The translations under genes and the position numbers were made by a program. The notes beneath the pieces are model-generated. The model searched no databases. It saw only the letters and a program-made list of their open reading frames with translations, and was not told where the DNA came from. DNA of 64,000 nt. It comes from a bacterium (lineage in GTDB: Bacteria; Hydrothermota; Tepidihabitantia; Tepidihabitantales; Tepidihabitantaceae). The DNA is taken from contig DATJQV010000025.1 in NCBI GenBank assembly GCA_035505375.1, positions 1-64,000 on the forward strand. The letters are read 5' to 3'. Positions 44,261 through 53,040 of the stretch are shown one piece after another (the stretch's first letter is position 1; the number at the start of each line of letters is the position of its first letter).

Positions 44261-46524
44261 TGGCCGACTTCGTGCGTCTGCTGGCAAAGTCCAGCGACAA
44301 TCCCGACGCACCGCTCGATTCCGAAACGCTGCCGGGCCACACGCGCAACGTGCTTGCCACGGCGTCAACGCTCGCGGACACGGTCGGCCAGCAAGCGCTC
44401 AGCTCGCTTGGCCTCAATGATGCGTTCAATGCAGAGTTCCTTCGGGCCGCTCTCCTACGCGCGGCCGTCCTCCACGACCTCGGCAAGGCCAACGACCAGT
44501 TCCAGCTTGCCGTCCGCAAGCCCGGCACAGCTCAAGCGCTCAGGCACGAATGGGTCAGCGTTTGGTTGGCCCTGCGCGACGACCGCCTGAACCGATGGCT
44601 CCTTGCGGACTGCACGCCTGTCGTCCGCAGCGCGGCCCTCTACGCGGCGCTGGGACATCACCTGAAGCTGAAGGACGCCGCTGACATTGCTGTCCGCACC
44701 GCCGGAACCACCGCGAGGCTGTCACTCAATCACCCCGACTTCCGTTCCTGCCTTCAGCACGGCGAGGCGCTCGCTGGCCTGCCTCGTGCTCCATCGCTGA
44801 CGTCCTGCAGCATTGACCTCTTGGCTCGGCCGCTGGCCGAACTCCGAGACTGGCTCCGCGACGACGACTGGTGGACCGAGAAGGCAACCACCGAAGAGAA
44901 ACGGTTCGTGGCTCTGGTCAAAGCCCTGCTCATCAGCGCCGATGTAGCCGGTTCCGCCGTACCGCGCTCAGGGGAAAGCCCGGAGCGATGGACTGAGTCG
45001 GCCGTGGCAGAAGCCTGCACGGTGGACATGCTCGCCGAGGTGGTCTCCAAGCGCCTTGGTGCGCATGCCTCGCGGCCCTTCCAGGAACAAGTGCGGGACA
45101 CGCCAGGCCGCCTCACGTTCGTCCGAGCCGGCTGCGGCAGCGGCAAGACACTGGCCGCATACATGTGGGCCCAGAAGAAGGCAGTCGGCAGGAAGCTCTT
45201 TGTCTGCTACCCGACTACCGGCACCACGACTGAAGGATTCCGCGACTACATCGAGGCTGCCGACATGGCCGAGCACGCCCAACTCAAGCACGGCCGCAGC
45301 GCCGCCGACATCGAACTCCTGCTCGAAGACCGCACCGCCGACGTGCTGGAACGCACCAAACGCTACGAGTCGCTGACCACGTGGCACACGCCCATCACGC
45401 TCTGCACGGTGGACTATGTTCTCGGCCTCATCCAGAACTACCGTTCCGCGCTCTTCTCGTTTCCGGGCATAGCCAACGGTGCGTTCGTCTTCGATGAGGT
45501 GCACCAGTACGGTGACCGCCTCTTCGCCGAGCTACTGAGGTTCATGGACACGTTCCGTGGTACGCCGGTCTTGTTGATGACCGCCATGCTGCCGGACCAG
45601 CGCCTTCAGGCTTTGCGGCAGGCAACGGCCGACTCGGGCGCGGAACTACAGGTGGTCGATGGCCCGGCCGGACTCGAAGAGCTACCGCGGTACGAAGTGG
45701 CCGGCGTTCAGACCGAGGAACCTTGGCAGCAGGTTGACCAGACGCTCGCCCGAGGCGGCAAGGTCCTGTGGGTAGCGAACACGATAGACCGGGCGGTCTC
45801 GTTCGCGCAGGCCGCGAACGGCCGCAACCCGCTCATCTATCACAGCCGTTACCGCTACGTAGACCGCCTGAAGAAACACGCGGCCGTGATGACCGCGTTT
45901 GACGACGGCAACCCGAAGGTCTCGCTGGCCGTGTCAACGCAGGTATGCGAGGTGTCCCTGGACATCTCGGCCGACCTGCTCGTCACCGACATGGCACCGA
46001 TACCCGCGCTCATCCAGCGCCTCGGTCGCCTCAACCGTCGCGCGTCGCCGGACGACCCGAGGCCGGTGTGCCGCGCGCTCGTTCTGCGCCCTGACAATCG
46101 GTTCCCCTATGATGAAGAGGAATTCGACTTCGCGACTATCGAGAAGTGGCTGGCTCGGCTTGCCGGACGACCGGTGTCTCAGCGTGACTTGGCCGAGGCC
46201 TTTGCCGCCGAGGACAATGGCGTCGAACCTCAGCCCGTGGAATCTGCGTGGCTCGACGGTGGCCCGCTGGCCTATCAGCAACCCGCGCGCGAAGGCGAAG
46301 GGTCAGTGTCGGTGCTACTGCCCGAGGACAAAGCGGCATGCCTGACTCGCTCGGGCAGACCGGACACGAAGCAGGTGACTCGTCTCGCAATTCCGATGCC
46401 GCTGGGCCGGGTCGCGAAGGAAGTTGAGCATTGGGACCACGTCGGGTCTGCACTGGTTGCGCCCGCCGGTCGTATCGAATACTCCGAACAATGGGGAGGC
46501 AAATGGGCAAAGAAAAACAAATGA
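44260..46524 (+). CDS. cas3: CRISPR-associated helicase/nuclease Cas3
   Basis: Effector nuclease-helicase recruited by Cascade to degrade targets, 754 residues, HD domain first. The HD signature is HTRNVLATAS, AVLHDLGKANDQFQLA and LRHEWVSVW, with GHHLK at about residue 131. The helicase carries Walker A GCGSGKTLAAYMWA (about 291), DEVH box FVFDEVHQYGD (about 409), STQVCEVSLDISADLLVTDM and motif VI QRLGRLNRR (about 586). All catalytic residues appear intact. It overlaps cas6 by 1 bp and cas8 by 4 bp. Confidence 0.94.
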   Translation: MADFVRLLAKSSDNPDAPLDSETLPGHTRNVLATASTLADTVGQQALSSLGLNDAFNAEFLRAALLRAAVLHDLGKANDQFQLAVRKPGTAQALRHEWVSVWLALRDDRLNRWLLADCTPVVRSAALYAALGHHLKLKDAADIAVRTAGTTARLSLNHPDFRSCLQHGEALAGLPRAPSLTSCSIDLLARPLAELRDWLRDDDWWTEKATTEEKRFVALVKALLISADVAGSAVPRSGESPERWTESAVAEACTVDMLAEVVSKRLGAHASRPFQEQVRDTPGRLTFVRAGCGSGKTLAAYMWAQKKAVGRKLFVCYPTTGTTTEGFRDYIEAADMAEHAQLKHGRSAADIELLLEDRTADVLERTKRYESLTTWHTPITLCTVDYVLGLIQNYRSALFSFPGIANGAFVFDEVHQYGDRLFAELLRFMDTFRGTPVLLMTAMLPDQRLQALRQATADSGAELQVVDGPAGLEELPRYEVAGVQTEEPWQQVDQTLARGGKVLWVANTIDRAVSFAQAANGRNPLIYHSRYRYVDRLKKHAAVMTAFDDGNPKVSLAVSTQVCEVSLDISADLLVTDMAPIPALIQRLGRLNRRASPDDPRPVCRALVLRPDNRFPYDEEEFDFATIEKWLARLAGRPVSQRDLAEAFAAEDNGVEPQPVESAWLDGGPLAYQQPAREGEGSVSVLLPEDKAACLTRSGRPDTKQVTRLAIPMPLGRVAKEVEHWDHVGSALVAPAGRIEYSEQWGGKWAKKNK

Positions 46525-48023
46525 CCGTTGAGAGTCCGTTGACCATAGGGCTGTTCGATTCAGGCATGACCGCCCTGCACAAGGTGGGCCTTGCCGGACT
46601 GTGGATGACACTCAAGGTGCTCGACACAGACAAGGCCGCGATCCTCCGCCGCCCGACCGGATGCGGATGGGAACTTGGCGACCATGCTGTGAAGCTCGTC
46701 TGGGACGGCAACCTTGCCCAGTTCCTCGCCTGGCTCATCGACGAGTCCTTCAAGCTGGACAAGAAAGGGCTATTCTGGTTCCCGGCCCTTGGCGAGCCAA
46801 TAGCCAACCCGCAGCAGGCAGTAGTCCTGCAGTCAGCCGTGCTGGGGTCGTTCCTGCAGCATGGCCGAACGCGCAAGGCCGACAAGTCCATCGAGGCTGG
46901 AGGCAGCCTGTCCGTAACGGTAGACGACGCGCCACTGGTCGTTACGTATCGGCGCGTGCAGCACTACGCTCATCAGGACGCCGACTTCCCACCGGACGGA
47001 CTCGTCCGGCTTGCCGGCTGGCACTTCCCGGGCGGCGCGGTTCGCCACACTGGGCTCGGTAATACAACCGCGCTTGAGGAACCGCTTGGCCGGACGCTTG
47101 CCTTGCAGTTCGCAGTTGTGGGCGCAGTATACTTCGAAGTCAGGCGGCGCGGTCAGGGCACGCGGACAGCGTACTCAATCGTGCTGCCCGAAGTCACAGA
47201 CCTCAGCGCCTACGCCCGCGCCCGCGCGCTGTTCGTCCGCTACGGCATCCAGCAGCTCGTTGCGTCCGGCTCAGCCGACGCCGGTATGCGCGTGCTGGCC
47301 GAACTCCATGCTGCGGGCATCCTCGCCGACGTACGCTCGGCTTCCTGCCGGGTTGTGTCATTCGGTGTTGTGCCGTGGTCGTCGCAACAGAAGACCCGCG
47401 TCCAGTTGCTGACGGTGCGGCCCGGCTCGGCAGAAGGACTGCGCACGTATGCTGCCTGCCGCGCGGTCCTGTCCCCGAAGCTCGTGCGGCGCGAGGACAA
47501 GCCGCCCTTCTGGGACGTACCGCTTGTGCCCGACATGGTCGCTCGCAACGCGGCATCCGGACAACCGTGGTACATTGGCTTCGCGGACCTAGTAGCCGAC
47601 AAAGACCGCCGCGAACACGTATTCAGATATGAGAGAGGAGGACTGACAAAGATGGTAGATGACTCACAGACCATGCCCGAAGGTGCGGACCGGACGTTCA
47701 TCCTTGCCTGCCAGGAAGCCCTGCGCCGGTACATGGGCCAGAAGTTCGGCCGAGCCGGCGGGGCAGACTGGGGCACCGAGTTTGAGAAGGTACGCGTGAG
47801 CTTTGCCCGGTGCAAGAACGCACATACGTTGAGGGAGACCATGACCGATTTCTGGGCCAGAGGTGGCGCGCTGCACCAGGGCGACAAGTCCCTGCTCAAG
47901 AGCGAAGGCCTCTGGTGGCAGCAGGTGTTGCCGCTGTTCAACGAGAAGAACTGGCGCCGCGCCAAGGACCTTGCCCTGCTCGCGCTGGCGTCGTATCCGG
48001 GCGGCAAGGAAGAAGACAAGTAA
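46521..48023 (+). CDS. cas8: Cas8-like large subunit (DevT/Cmx1 type)
   Basis: Large subunit of the Cascade complex, 500 residues from the ATG at 46521, which overlaps the cas3 stop (ATGA). The frame is open a little upstream but the coupling favours this start. The N-terminus (IGLFDSGMTALHKVGLAGLW) matches my memory of MYXAN Cas8a1/DevT proteins, followed by MTLKVLD and FWFPALGEP. No HD or nuclease motif is seen, as expected for a PAM-recognition subunit. The position between cas3 and cas7 is the DevTRS order. Confidence 0.83.
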   Translation: MTVESPLTIGLFDSGMTALHKVGLAGLWMTLKVLDTDKAAILRRPTGCGWELGDHAVKLVWDGNLAQFLAWLIDESFKLDKKGLFWFPALGEPIANPQQAVVLQSAVLGSFLQHGRTRKADKSIEAGGSLSVTVDDAPLVVTYRRVQHYAHQDADFPPDGLVRLAGWHFPGGAVRHTGLGNTTALEEPLGRTLALQFAVVGAVYFEVRRRGQGTRTAYSIVLPEVTDLSAYARARALFVRYGIQQLVASGSADAGMRVLAELHAAGILADVRSASCRVVSFGVVPWSSQQKTRVQLLTVRPGSAEGLRTYAACRAVLSPKLVRREDKPPFWDVPLVPDMVARNAASGQPWYIGFADLVADKDRREHVFRYERGGLTKMVDDSQTMPEGADRTFILACQEALRRYMGQKFGRAGGADWGTEFEKVRVSFARCKNAHTLRETMTDFWARGGALHQGDKSLLKSEGLWWQQVLPLFNEKNWRRAKDLALLALASYPGGKEEDK

Positions 48024-48033
48024 GGAGGAAAGC

Positions 48034-48963
48034 ATGAGTAAACATCTCTTCGGTATCATCGTCACGCCGTTCGGGACCGCCGCCAACAACCGGGGTGAGA
48101 ACGAAGGCAACATCACGACGCTCCAGAAGATGCTCTGGAACGGCGAAGTCCACTCGACCGTGTCCGCCGAGGCCATCCGCTGGGCATATCGCTACTTCTG
48201 GCAGCGTTCCGGCCTGCCGGTCAACCGCAAGTGGGACGAACAGAAGAACGACCACGTCTGGCAGGACCCGAAGTGGCTGCCGTGGACAGACCCGACCGGC
48301 AAAGGCAAGGGCAAGGACACGTTCATCGATGATGACGTCATGGGCTTCATGCTGGCCGAAGCCGGCAAGACGGAAGGCAACGACGCCGAGGCGGGCAAGG
48401 GGAAAAGGACCAAGGGCACTTGTGACAAACGTCGCGGCCCGCTTGAACTCACCCGCTCAGTCTCGCTGACACCGTTCTCCGGCGACATCACCTTCAACGC
48501 CAAGAGCGGCGAAAAGGGTAGCACCAGTCTCTACGGAACCGAAATCCACGCGACGCGCTACCAGTATGGGCTGGCGCTCACGCCCAAGGCGCTCGCCGAG
48601 CCTGAGCGGGCACTCGCAGTCGTGGACGCCGCCATAAGCCTGTCTGAAGTCGCGGGCAATCAGTCGCGGTTCCTCTTCGACTTTTCACCCGAGTCGGTCG
48701 TCTTCCGCTGGACCGACGACTTTGCCCCCCGCATGCTCTACGCCTACGCGCAGGACGCCGAGGGCAAGCTCACAGTGCCGGCCCTGCTTCGCGTCGTTGA
48801 GTCCGGCGACATCGACCCGGATGAACTGGTCATCGGAGGCACAATCGCGGCGGACCCGGGCGTGAGAGAACTGATGGACGAAGGTGCTTTCCTCGCGTCC
48901 GGCGTCAAGGCCGCGGCCGACGAGGTGAAGAAACGCATCAGGACTGACCTCGGTCTGAAGTAG
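48034..48963 (+). CDS. cas7: Cascade backbone subunit Cas7 (DevR/Cst2 family)
   Basis: Backbone subunit that coats the crRNA, 309 residues. The ATG at 48034 follows AAGGAGG and gives MSKHLFGIIVTPFGTAANNR, then GENEGNITTLQKMLWNGEVH and STVSAEAIRWAYRYFWQ, the DevR/Cas7 N-terminal pattern. A central LTRSVSLTPFSGDITFNAKS and the C-terminal SRFLFDFSPESVVFRWTDDF complete the RRM-like fold. Ten bp separate it from cas8. Confidence 0.92.
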   Translation: MSKHLFGIIVTPFGTAANNRGENEGNITTLQKMLWNGEVHSTVSAEAIRWAYRYFWQRSGLPVNRKWDEQKNDHVWQDPKWLPWTDPTGKGKGKDTFIDDDVMGFMLAEAGKTEGNDAEAGKGKRTKGTCDKRRGPLELTRSVSLTPFSGDITFNAKSGEKGSTSLYGTEIHATRYQYGLALTPKALAEPERALAVVDAAISLSEVAGNQSRFLFDFSPESVVFRWTDDFAPRMLYAYAQDAEGKLTVPALLRVVESGDIDPDELVIGGTIAADPGVRELMDEGAFLASGVKAAADEVKKRIRTDLGLK

Positions 48964-48970
48964 GACAGCC

Positions 48971-49618
48971 ATGGACAGCTTACGGCTGTTCGTGTCTGTC
49001 CCGGTTGCCGGGTTTCGTGTGGCACAGGCACGCGAGTTCTGGGAAACCTATCCCATTCCCCCGCCGGCAACGGTCTACGGCATGTTGCTTTCACTCGTCG
49101 GCGAGCCAAACCGCCTCACTCATCAGGGCGCAGAGATAGCGGTCGCGTTGGTCTCTGCCCCGGAAAGGTCAACCGTGCTGCGCACGCTCTGGCGCGTGAA
49201 GGAGACTGAGTCCGGTCCGGGACAAGGCTCAAACAAGCGGCCGGACTTTCAAGAACTCCTGAGCGACGTACGGCTTTCGGTCTGGCTTCGCCGCGGCGAA
49301 GCAGAGCAAGCGCCGTCGAGCTTGTACGACCGCGTGACAGCAGCCATGCTCAGCCCCGGCGACGTGTCGCGCTCCGGCGGCCTGTCATTGGGCGAGAGCA
49401 CACATCTAGTCAATGAGGTCAGACAGTGGCGTGACAGCGACCCGCCCGAAGGCAACCTCGTGCTGAACGACCCTCAGGGTGACCTCAGCCTGCCGGTCTG
49501 GCCCGACCACGTCGGTTCCATCGGCACCCGCTGGTGCCAGTTCCGGCTGAGCGACCGCACACCGTTGCCCGCCGAGCCGCCGACGGAGGCGTGGACCGCA
49601 ATCCGCCCGCCTGCGTGA
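48971..49618 (+). CDS. cas5: Cascade subunit Cas5 (DevS type)
   Basis: Cas5 caps the 5' handle of the crRNA. The 215-residue protein begins DSLRLFVSVPVAGFRVAQAR, then EFWETYPIPPPATVYGMLLS LVG split by the usual Cas5 glycine turn, and has TVLRTLWRVKE and VRLSVWLRRGE further on. Its length suits the DevS group. It starts 8 bp after cas7 and its stop is only 12 bp before the first CRISPR repeat; cas1, cas2 and cas4 are not present next to it. Confidence 0.9.
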   Translation: MDSLRLFVSVPVAGFRVAQAREFWETYPIPPPATVYGMLLSLVGEPNRLTHQGAEIAVALVSAPERSTVLRTLWRVKETESGPGQGSNKRPDFQELLSDVRLSVWLRRGEAEQAPSSLYDRVTAAMLSPGDVSRSGGLSLGESTHLVNEVRQWRDSDPPEGNLVLNDPQGDLSLPVWPDHVGSIGTRWCQFRLSDRTPLPAEPPTEAWTAIRPPA

Positions 49619-49630
49619 GCTACGGAGCTA

Positions 49631-50597
49631 GACGATTGCCTCTGATGCCGAAAGGCGTTGAGCACTACGGGAAGTATCGACTGTTCCCGGACAAGTCCTC
49701 AAATGACGAGCCCTCTGATGCCGAAAGGCGTTGAGCACCCGTGCCAGCCGCGTAGCATTGTAGCCGCTGTGGTGACGTGACGAACCCTCTGATGCCGAAA
49801 GGCGTTGAGCACAGAACGTGCCGTGCTCGATTCAATCGCGGGATTCGGGTGACGAACCCTCTGATGCCGAAAGGCGTTGAGCACAACCAAGACGGATCCA
49901 AGCTGGTCGCTTCCTACACGTGACGAACCCTCTGATGCCGAAAGGCGTTGAGCACCACACATCCGACGCAGAGTCATCGAGATGCAGGGCTGGTGACGAA
50001 CCCTCTGATGCCGAAAGGCGTTGAGCACTTTAACGCAGTCGGCTGCGACATTACCTTGCAGCTGTGACGAATCCTCAGATGCCGCAAGGCGTTGAGCACG
50101 CCTCTGGCTTGTCGTCTGGACCGAGGAGAATGACGTGACGAACCCTCTGATGCCGAAAGGCGTTGAGCACGGGTGGAACGCCGCCGAGCGCCTGCTTGGC
50201 AAGACGTGATGAACCCTCTGATGCCGCAAGGCGTTGAGCACCTCGACGCCACCGAGACCACCTTCGACTTCCGTGGCGCGATGAACCCTCTGATGCCGAA
50301 AGGCGTTGAGCACCTGGCCGAGGTTTGGGACCCAATCCTTGAGCGCTAATGATGAACCCTCTGATGCCGAAAGGCGTTGAGCACTTCGGGCAACCGAGCT
50401 CCTCGTTGACCTTGTCACCGGTGACGAACCCTCTGATGCCGAAAGGCGTTGAGCACTCCAGGTAGGTCATGCGTTCGATGACTGCGGGGACCAGGATGAA
50501 CCCTCTGATGCCGAAAGGCGTTGAGCACTTGATGATGTTATCGTCAGGGCTATCCTGACCGAAATGACGAAACCTCTGATGCCGAAAGGCGTTGCGG
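49631..50597 (+). CRISPR. CRISPR array, 14 repeats and 13 spacers
   Basis: Repeats of 34-36 bp have the conserved 3' portion CTCTGATGCCGAAAGGCG followed by TTGAGCAC; most begin GTGACGAACC, others GATGAACC. Spacers are 35-38 bp and all different. The first repeat (49631-49665) is degenerate at its 5' end, the last (50564-50597) loses its 3' TTGAGCAC. The hairpin GCC-GAAA-GGC becomes GCC-GCAA-GGC in repeats 7 and 9. Orientation is taken as rightward from the 3' tag and the degenerate last repeat. No AT-rich leader fits between cas5 and repeat 1, so the array is probably transcribed with the cas operon. Confidence 0.97.
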
Positions 50598-50800
50598 CAA
50601 ATCGTGATACAATACGAGGCCCTGCCTGCTCAGCGAGTTGAGAAATGGTGAGGGATGAAGGCGGAGGGCGGAAGGCCGTCGTGCAGGTGGATTGGAGAAG
50701 CACAAGCCCCAATCTGTCCGCAAGGTGGTGCTGACGAAGTAGTACCGCGGCCGGGCGGGCGGAGATAGGACAGGGGCGCGATGGGGTGCGTTCCTGTTTC

Positions 50801-50828
50801 TTGACAGTGCCGGTTTTGGTAGTAGCCT
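50801..50828 (+). promoter_or_regulatory. Promoter of the first FN3-like lipoprotein gene
   Basis: TTGACA (50801-50806), 16-bp spacer, TAGCCT (50823-50828). The gap from the array end (50598) to here has a GGATGAAGG word and no gene. Confidence 0.7.
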
Positions 50829-50903
50829 AACAGAGGTTCCGGGGCGGTTCCCGGCAAAGTGGAACAGCCCCTGGAACTACGCAAGCTGACAAAGGAGTAT
50901 GCG

Positions 50904-51752
50904 ATGAAGAGGATGCTATTGGTCGCGCTGGCCGGTGCGGGGGCGCTCGCGGCGTTGGTCCTGATTCAGGGCTGCGGCGTATTGGGTGGACCGCCGACCG
51001 GGGTGGCAGTGAGTGCCGGCCCCGGTGACTCCGACAGCACCGTTGTGGTGTCGTGGACAACTCCGGCCGAAGGCGCACCCGACAAGTACATGGTGTGGTT
51101 CCGCCAGCTTACCGATTCGGGGTACTCGGTGGTCGGCGAGACAACCGCGACTTCCTACGCTCACAGCCCGCACGGCATGACCGGTCAATACAAGGTGACG
51201 GCCGTGTTCGGAAAAGACACGTACGAGGGGGCGGAGAAGCCGTCCACGGTGCCGATTTACAGCGCCGCGACTGTTCTGTACGAGATCAACAAGGACTCGA
51301 GTTACTGCGGCTTTGGCTGGACTCGTGACTCGGGCATCGGCCACGTGTACGCCATGACCGAGAGCGCGAATTGCGCGTCGGTTGACTTCTACATATCCGA
51401 CCGGCAAACCGGGTACGGCGAGTCACTGCTCAAGGTTGTGAGCCCGAACGTTGACACCATCGACCCCGGGGCCGGGATCGTGCCCAAGGCCGGCTGGCGT
51501 TCGAACGGGTTCTCGAATCCGGTGATGGACCCGCAGAGCCCGCTGCCCGCTTATACGGCGCCGCCGAACGCCGACTACTTCATATACACGGTCATTACGA
51601 CGCAGCCGTGCTACATCGGGTGCTACACGGCCGGTGATACTCTGAAGCACTATGCCCTGATACAGGTTGACAGCTTCAACGTTGCTTCGGGCAAGCTGTG
51701 GATGCAGTCGTGGTACCAGCTCGTCCCCGGACTGAGGTTGATCAGGCACTGA
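50904..51752 (+). CDS. FN3-like lipoprotein (paralogue A)
   Basis: A 282-residue lipoprotein. The start at 50904 follows AAAGGAG and gives a signal peptide with lipobox LVLIQGCG (cysteine about residue 20). Residues about 30-110 resemble a fibronectin type III-like beta sandwich (DSTVVVSWTTPAEGAPDKYM, YSVVGETTATSYAHSPHGMT). The remainder shares a cysteine-bearing domain with its neighbour: GFGWTRDSGIGHVYAMTESA, VDFYISD, and WYQLVPGLRL at the C-terminus. No enzymatic motif; probably an envelope protein of unknown role. Confidence 0.83.
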   Translation: MKRMLLVALAGAGALAALVLIQGCGVLGGPPTGVAVSAGPGDSDSTVVVSWTTPAEGAPDKYMVWFRQLTDSGYSVVGETTATSYAHSPHGMTGQYKVTAVFGKDTYEGAEKPSTVPIYSAATVLYEINKDSSYCGFGWTRDSGIGHVYAMTESANCASVDFYISDRQTGYGESLLKVVSPNVDTIDPGAGIVPKAGWRSNGFSNPVMDPQSPLPAYTAPPNADYFIYTVITTQPCYIGCYTAGDTLKHYALIQVDSFNVASGKLWMQSWYQLVPGLRLIRH

Positions 51753-51932
51753 GGAGAAGGCCGCAGTCCGAAGACCGCGTGGCGGTATCGATGACGGCAA
51801 GGCCCGAAGCGCGAAGTCAGAGTGACGATTGAAGCCCCAATGGAGAAGAAGCCGGAAGCGGTCGTTCGCGCTTGCAGCAGTACTCGTCATTCGAGTTTCG
51901 GTACTCGAGGCTTACCGGAAGTCACAACACCA

Positions 51933-52736
51933 ATGAGCAACTGGCTGGGGAAGTCCGTCCTGATTGGCTTGCTTGTTCTGGTCGGGTGCGGCGGCAACGG
52001 GCGAGCGCCGTCGAACCTGAGGCTTGAGGCCGACACCGACAGCACGGTTAAGGTCATCTGGAGCGTGCCGACCGACGCCAAGCCGGATGAGTACCTGGTC
52101 TCTTTCCGGGCGGCACACGAGACCAGCTTCAGCCTGGTTGGGGAGACAACCGCGAATATCTGGGTCCACAATCCGAGCGGCGCGACCGGCTGGTACCGGG
52201 TCGAGGCGAGGTACGGAACCGCGAACTATGCTGCCGGCGCGAATCCGACCACGGTTCCGGTGTGGACTGACACGGTGACGCTGGCAGAGCTGAATGCAAC
52301 GGGAAATTCCGGCTTCGGCTGGGACCGGCAGAGTGGTCAGGGCCGGCCTCTTGCGATGACCGACGAGCACAACGTGAAATCGGTTGACTTCTATGTCACC
52401 GATTTCAAGCCCGCAGGGATGAACCAGGGGCCGTATTCGATCGCCAGTCCGGACATGGGGCCGAGCGACCCTGCCGACGTCGTGCCGACCGATTCCTGGC
52501 AGGCCAGCGCTTTCACTGACTCACTGCCCGATGAGAACGCGATGCTGCCGGCATTTTCGGAGACGGCCTATTTCAACTATACCGATATCCTGAGGGTCCC
52601 CTGCAGCGTCGGCTGTCTCACCGCCGGCAACCACTACGCGCTGGTGAAGATTGTCGCCGTCGATGTCGAGCACCAGTGCTTGCGGGCGGAGATGTGGTAC
52701 CAACTCGTACCCGGGCTGCGGCTGACCGGGCACTGA
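51933..52736 (+). CDS. FN3-like lipoprotein (paralogue B)
   Basis: A 267-residue lipoprotein, paralogous to the preceding gene. The signal peptide ends LLVLVGCGG (cysteine about residue 19). Matching blocks with paralogue A are STVKVIWSVPTDAKPDEYLV, SFSLVGETTANIWVHNPSG, GFGWDRQSGQGRPLAMTDEH, KSVDFYVTDF, VPCSVGCLTAGNHYALVKI and MWYQLVPGLRLTGH. The start was set at 51933 because the upstream in-frame sequence is not signal-like. The 180-bp gap between the two genes includes GCGCGAAGTC-type words. Confidence 0.83.
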   Translation: MSNWLGKSVLIGLLVLVGCGGNGRAPSNLRLEADTDSTVKVIWSVPTDAKPDEYLVSFRAAHETSFSLVGETTANIWVHNPSGATGWYRVEARYGTANYAAGANPTTVPVWTDTVTLAELNATGNSGFGWDRQSGQGRPLAMTDEHNVKSVDFYVTDFKPAGMNQGPYSIASPDMGPSDPADVVPTDSWQASAFTDSLPDENAMLPAFSETAYFNYTDILRVPCSVGCLTAGNHYALVKIVAVDVEHQCLRAEMWYQLVPGLRLTGH

Positions 52737-52780
52737 GGTCGAGGCTAAGGCTTAGGCAGAGGTTAAGGTCAAGATAGGAC
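52737..52780 (+). repeat. AAGGTNAAGGTCAAG word tract carrying a ribosome-binding site
   Basis: GAGGCTAAGGCTTAGGCAG then AGGTTAAGGTCAAGATAGGA, ending 3 bp before an ATG. Almost the same 19 bases (AAGGTCAAGACAGGACATGA) precede ymdB at 55167-55186, and a related tract follows lon. Confidence 0.7.
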
Positions 52781-53020
52781 ATGATTCCCTCCCAATCTCA
52801 GCCTCAACCAAAGCCGGCTGCAGGTGCTGGCCCTTCGTCGGAGCTGGTCGAGCTGTTCCGGCGGCTTGAAGCCAAGGTCGATGAAGCGACGCGGCTGATC
52901 GCCAACCTGAGGCGCGAGAAGCTGGAACTCCAGGCACGGCTTGAGCAGGCGACCCGGGCCCGGGCCGAGACAGTGCAGCGGATTGACGCGCTGATTGACA
53001 AGATTGACGGTCTGCTATAG
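52781..53020 (+). CDS. Short coiled-coil protein upstream of zapA (ZapB-like)
   Basis: A 79-residue protein with a Pro/Gln-rich N-terminus (residues 1-17) and a continuous heptad-patterned coiled coil from about residue 20 to the end: SELVELFRRLEAKVDEATRL, IANLRREKLELQARLEQATR and RIDALIDKIDGLL. Small coiled-coil proteins directly upstream of zapA are frequent and often cell-division related, so a ZapB-like role is plausible but not shown. AGGA lies 3-6 bp before the ATG. Confidence 0.7.
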   Translation: MIPSQSQPQPKPAAGAGPSSELVELFRRLEAKVDEATRLIANLRREKLELQARLEQATRARAETVQRIDALIDKIDGLL

Positions 53021-53040
53021 ATTGAGTTCGATGGGAGCCG

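Noticed and set aside
49665-50470. Minus-strand frames reading CSTPFGIRGFVT or AQRLSASEGSS repeats
   Set aside because: Translations of the CRISPR repeats.
50598-50650. Leader and promoter of the CRISPR array at its right end (TGATACAAT)
   Set aside because: TACAAT could be a -10 box but has no matching -35, and it would be read away from the array. The repeat's 3' tag orientation and the truncated last repeat favour the right end as trailer.
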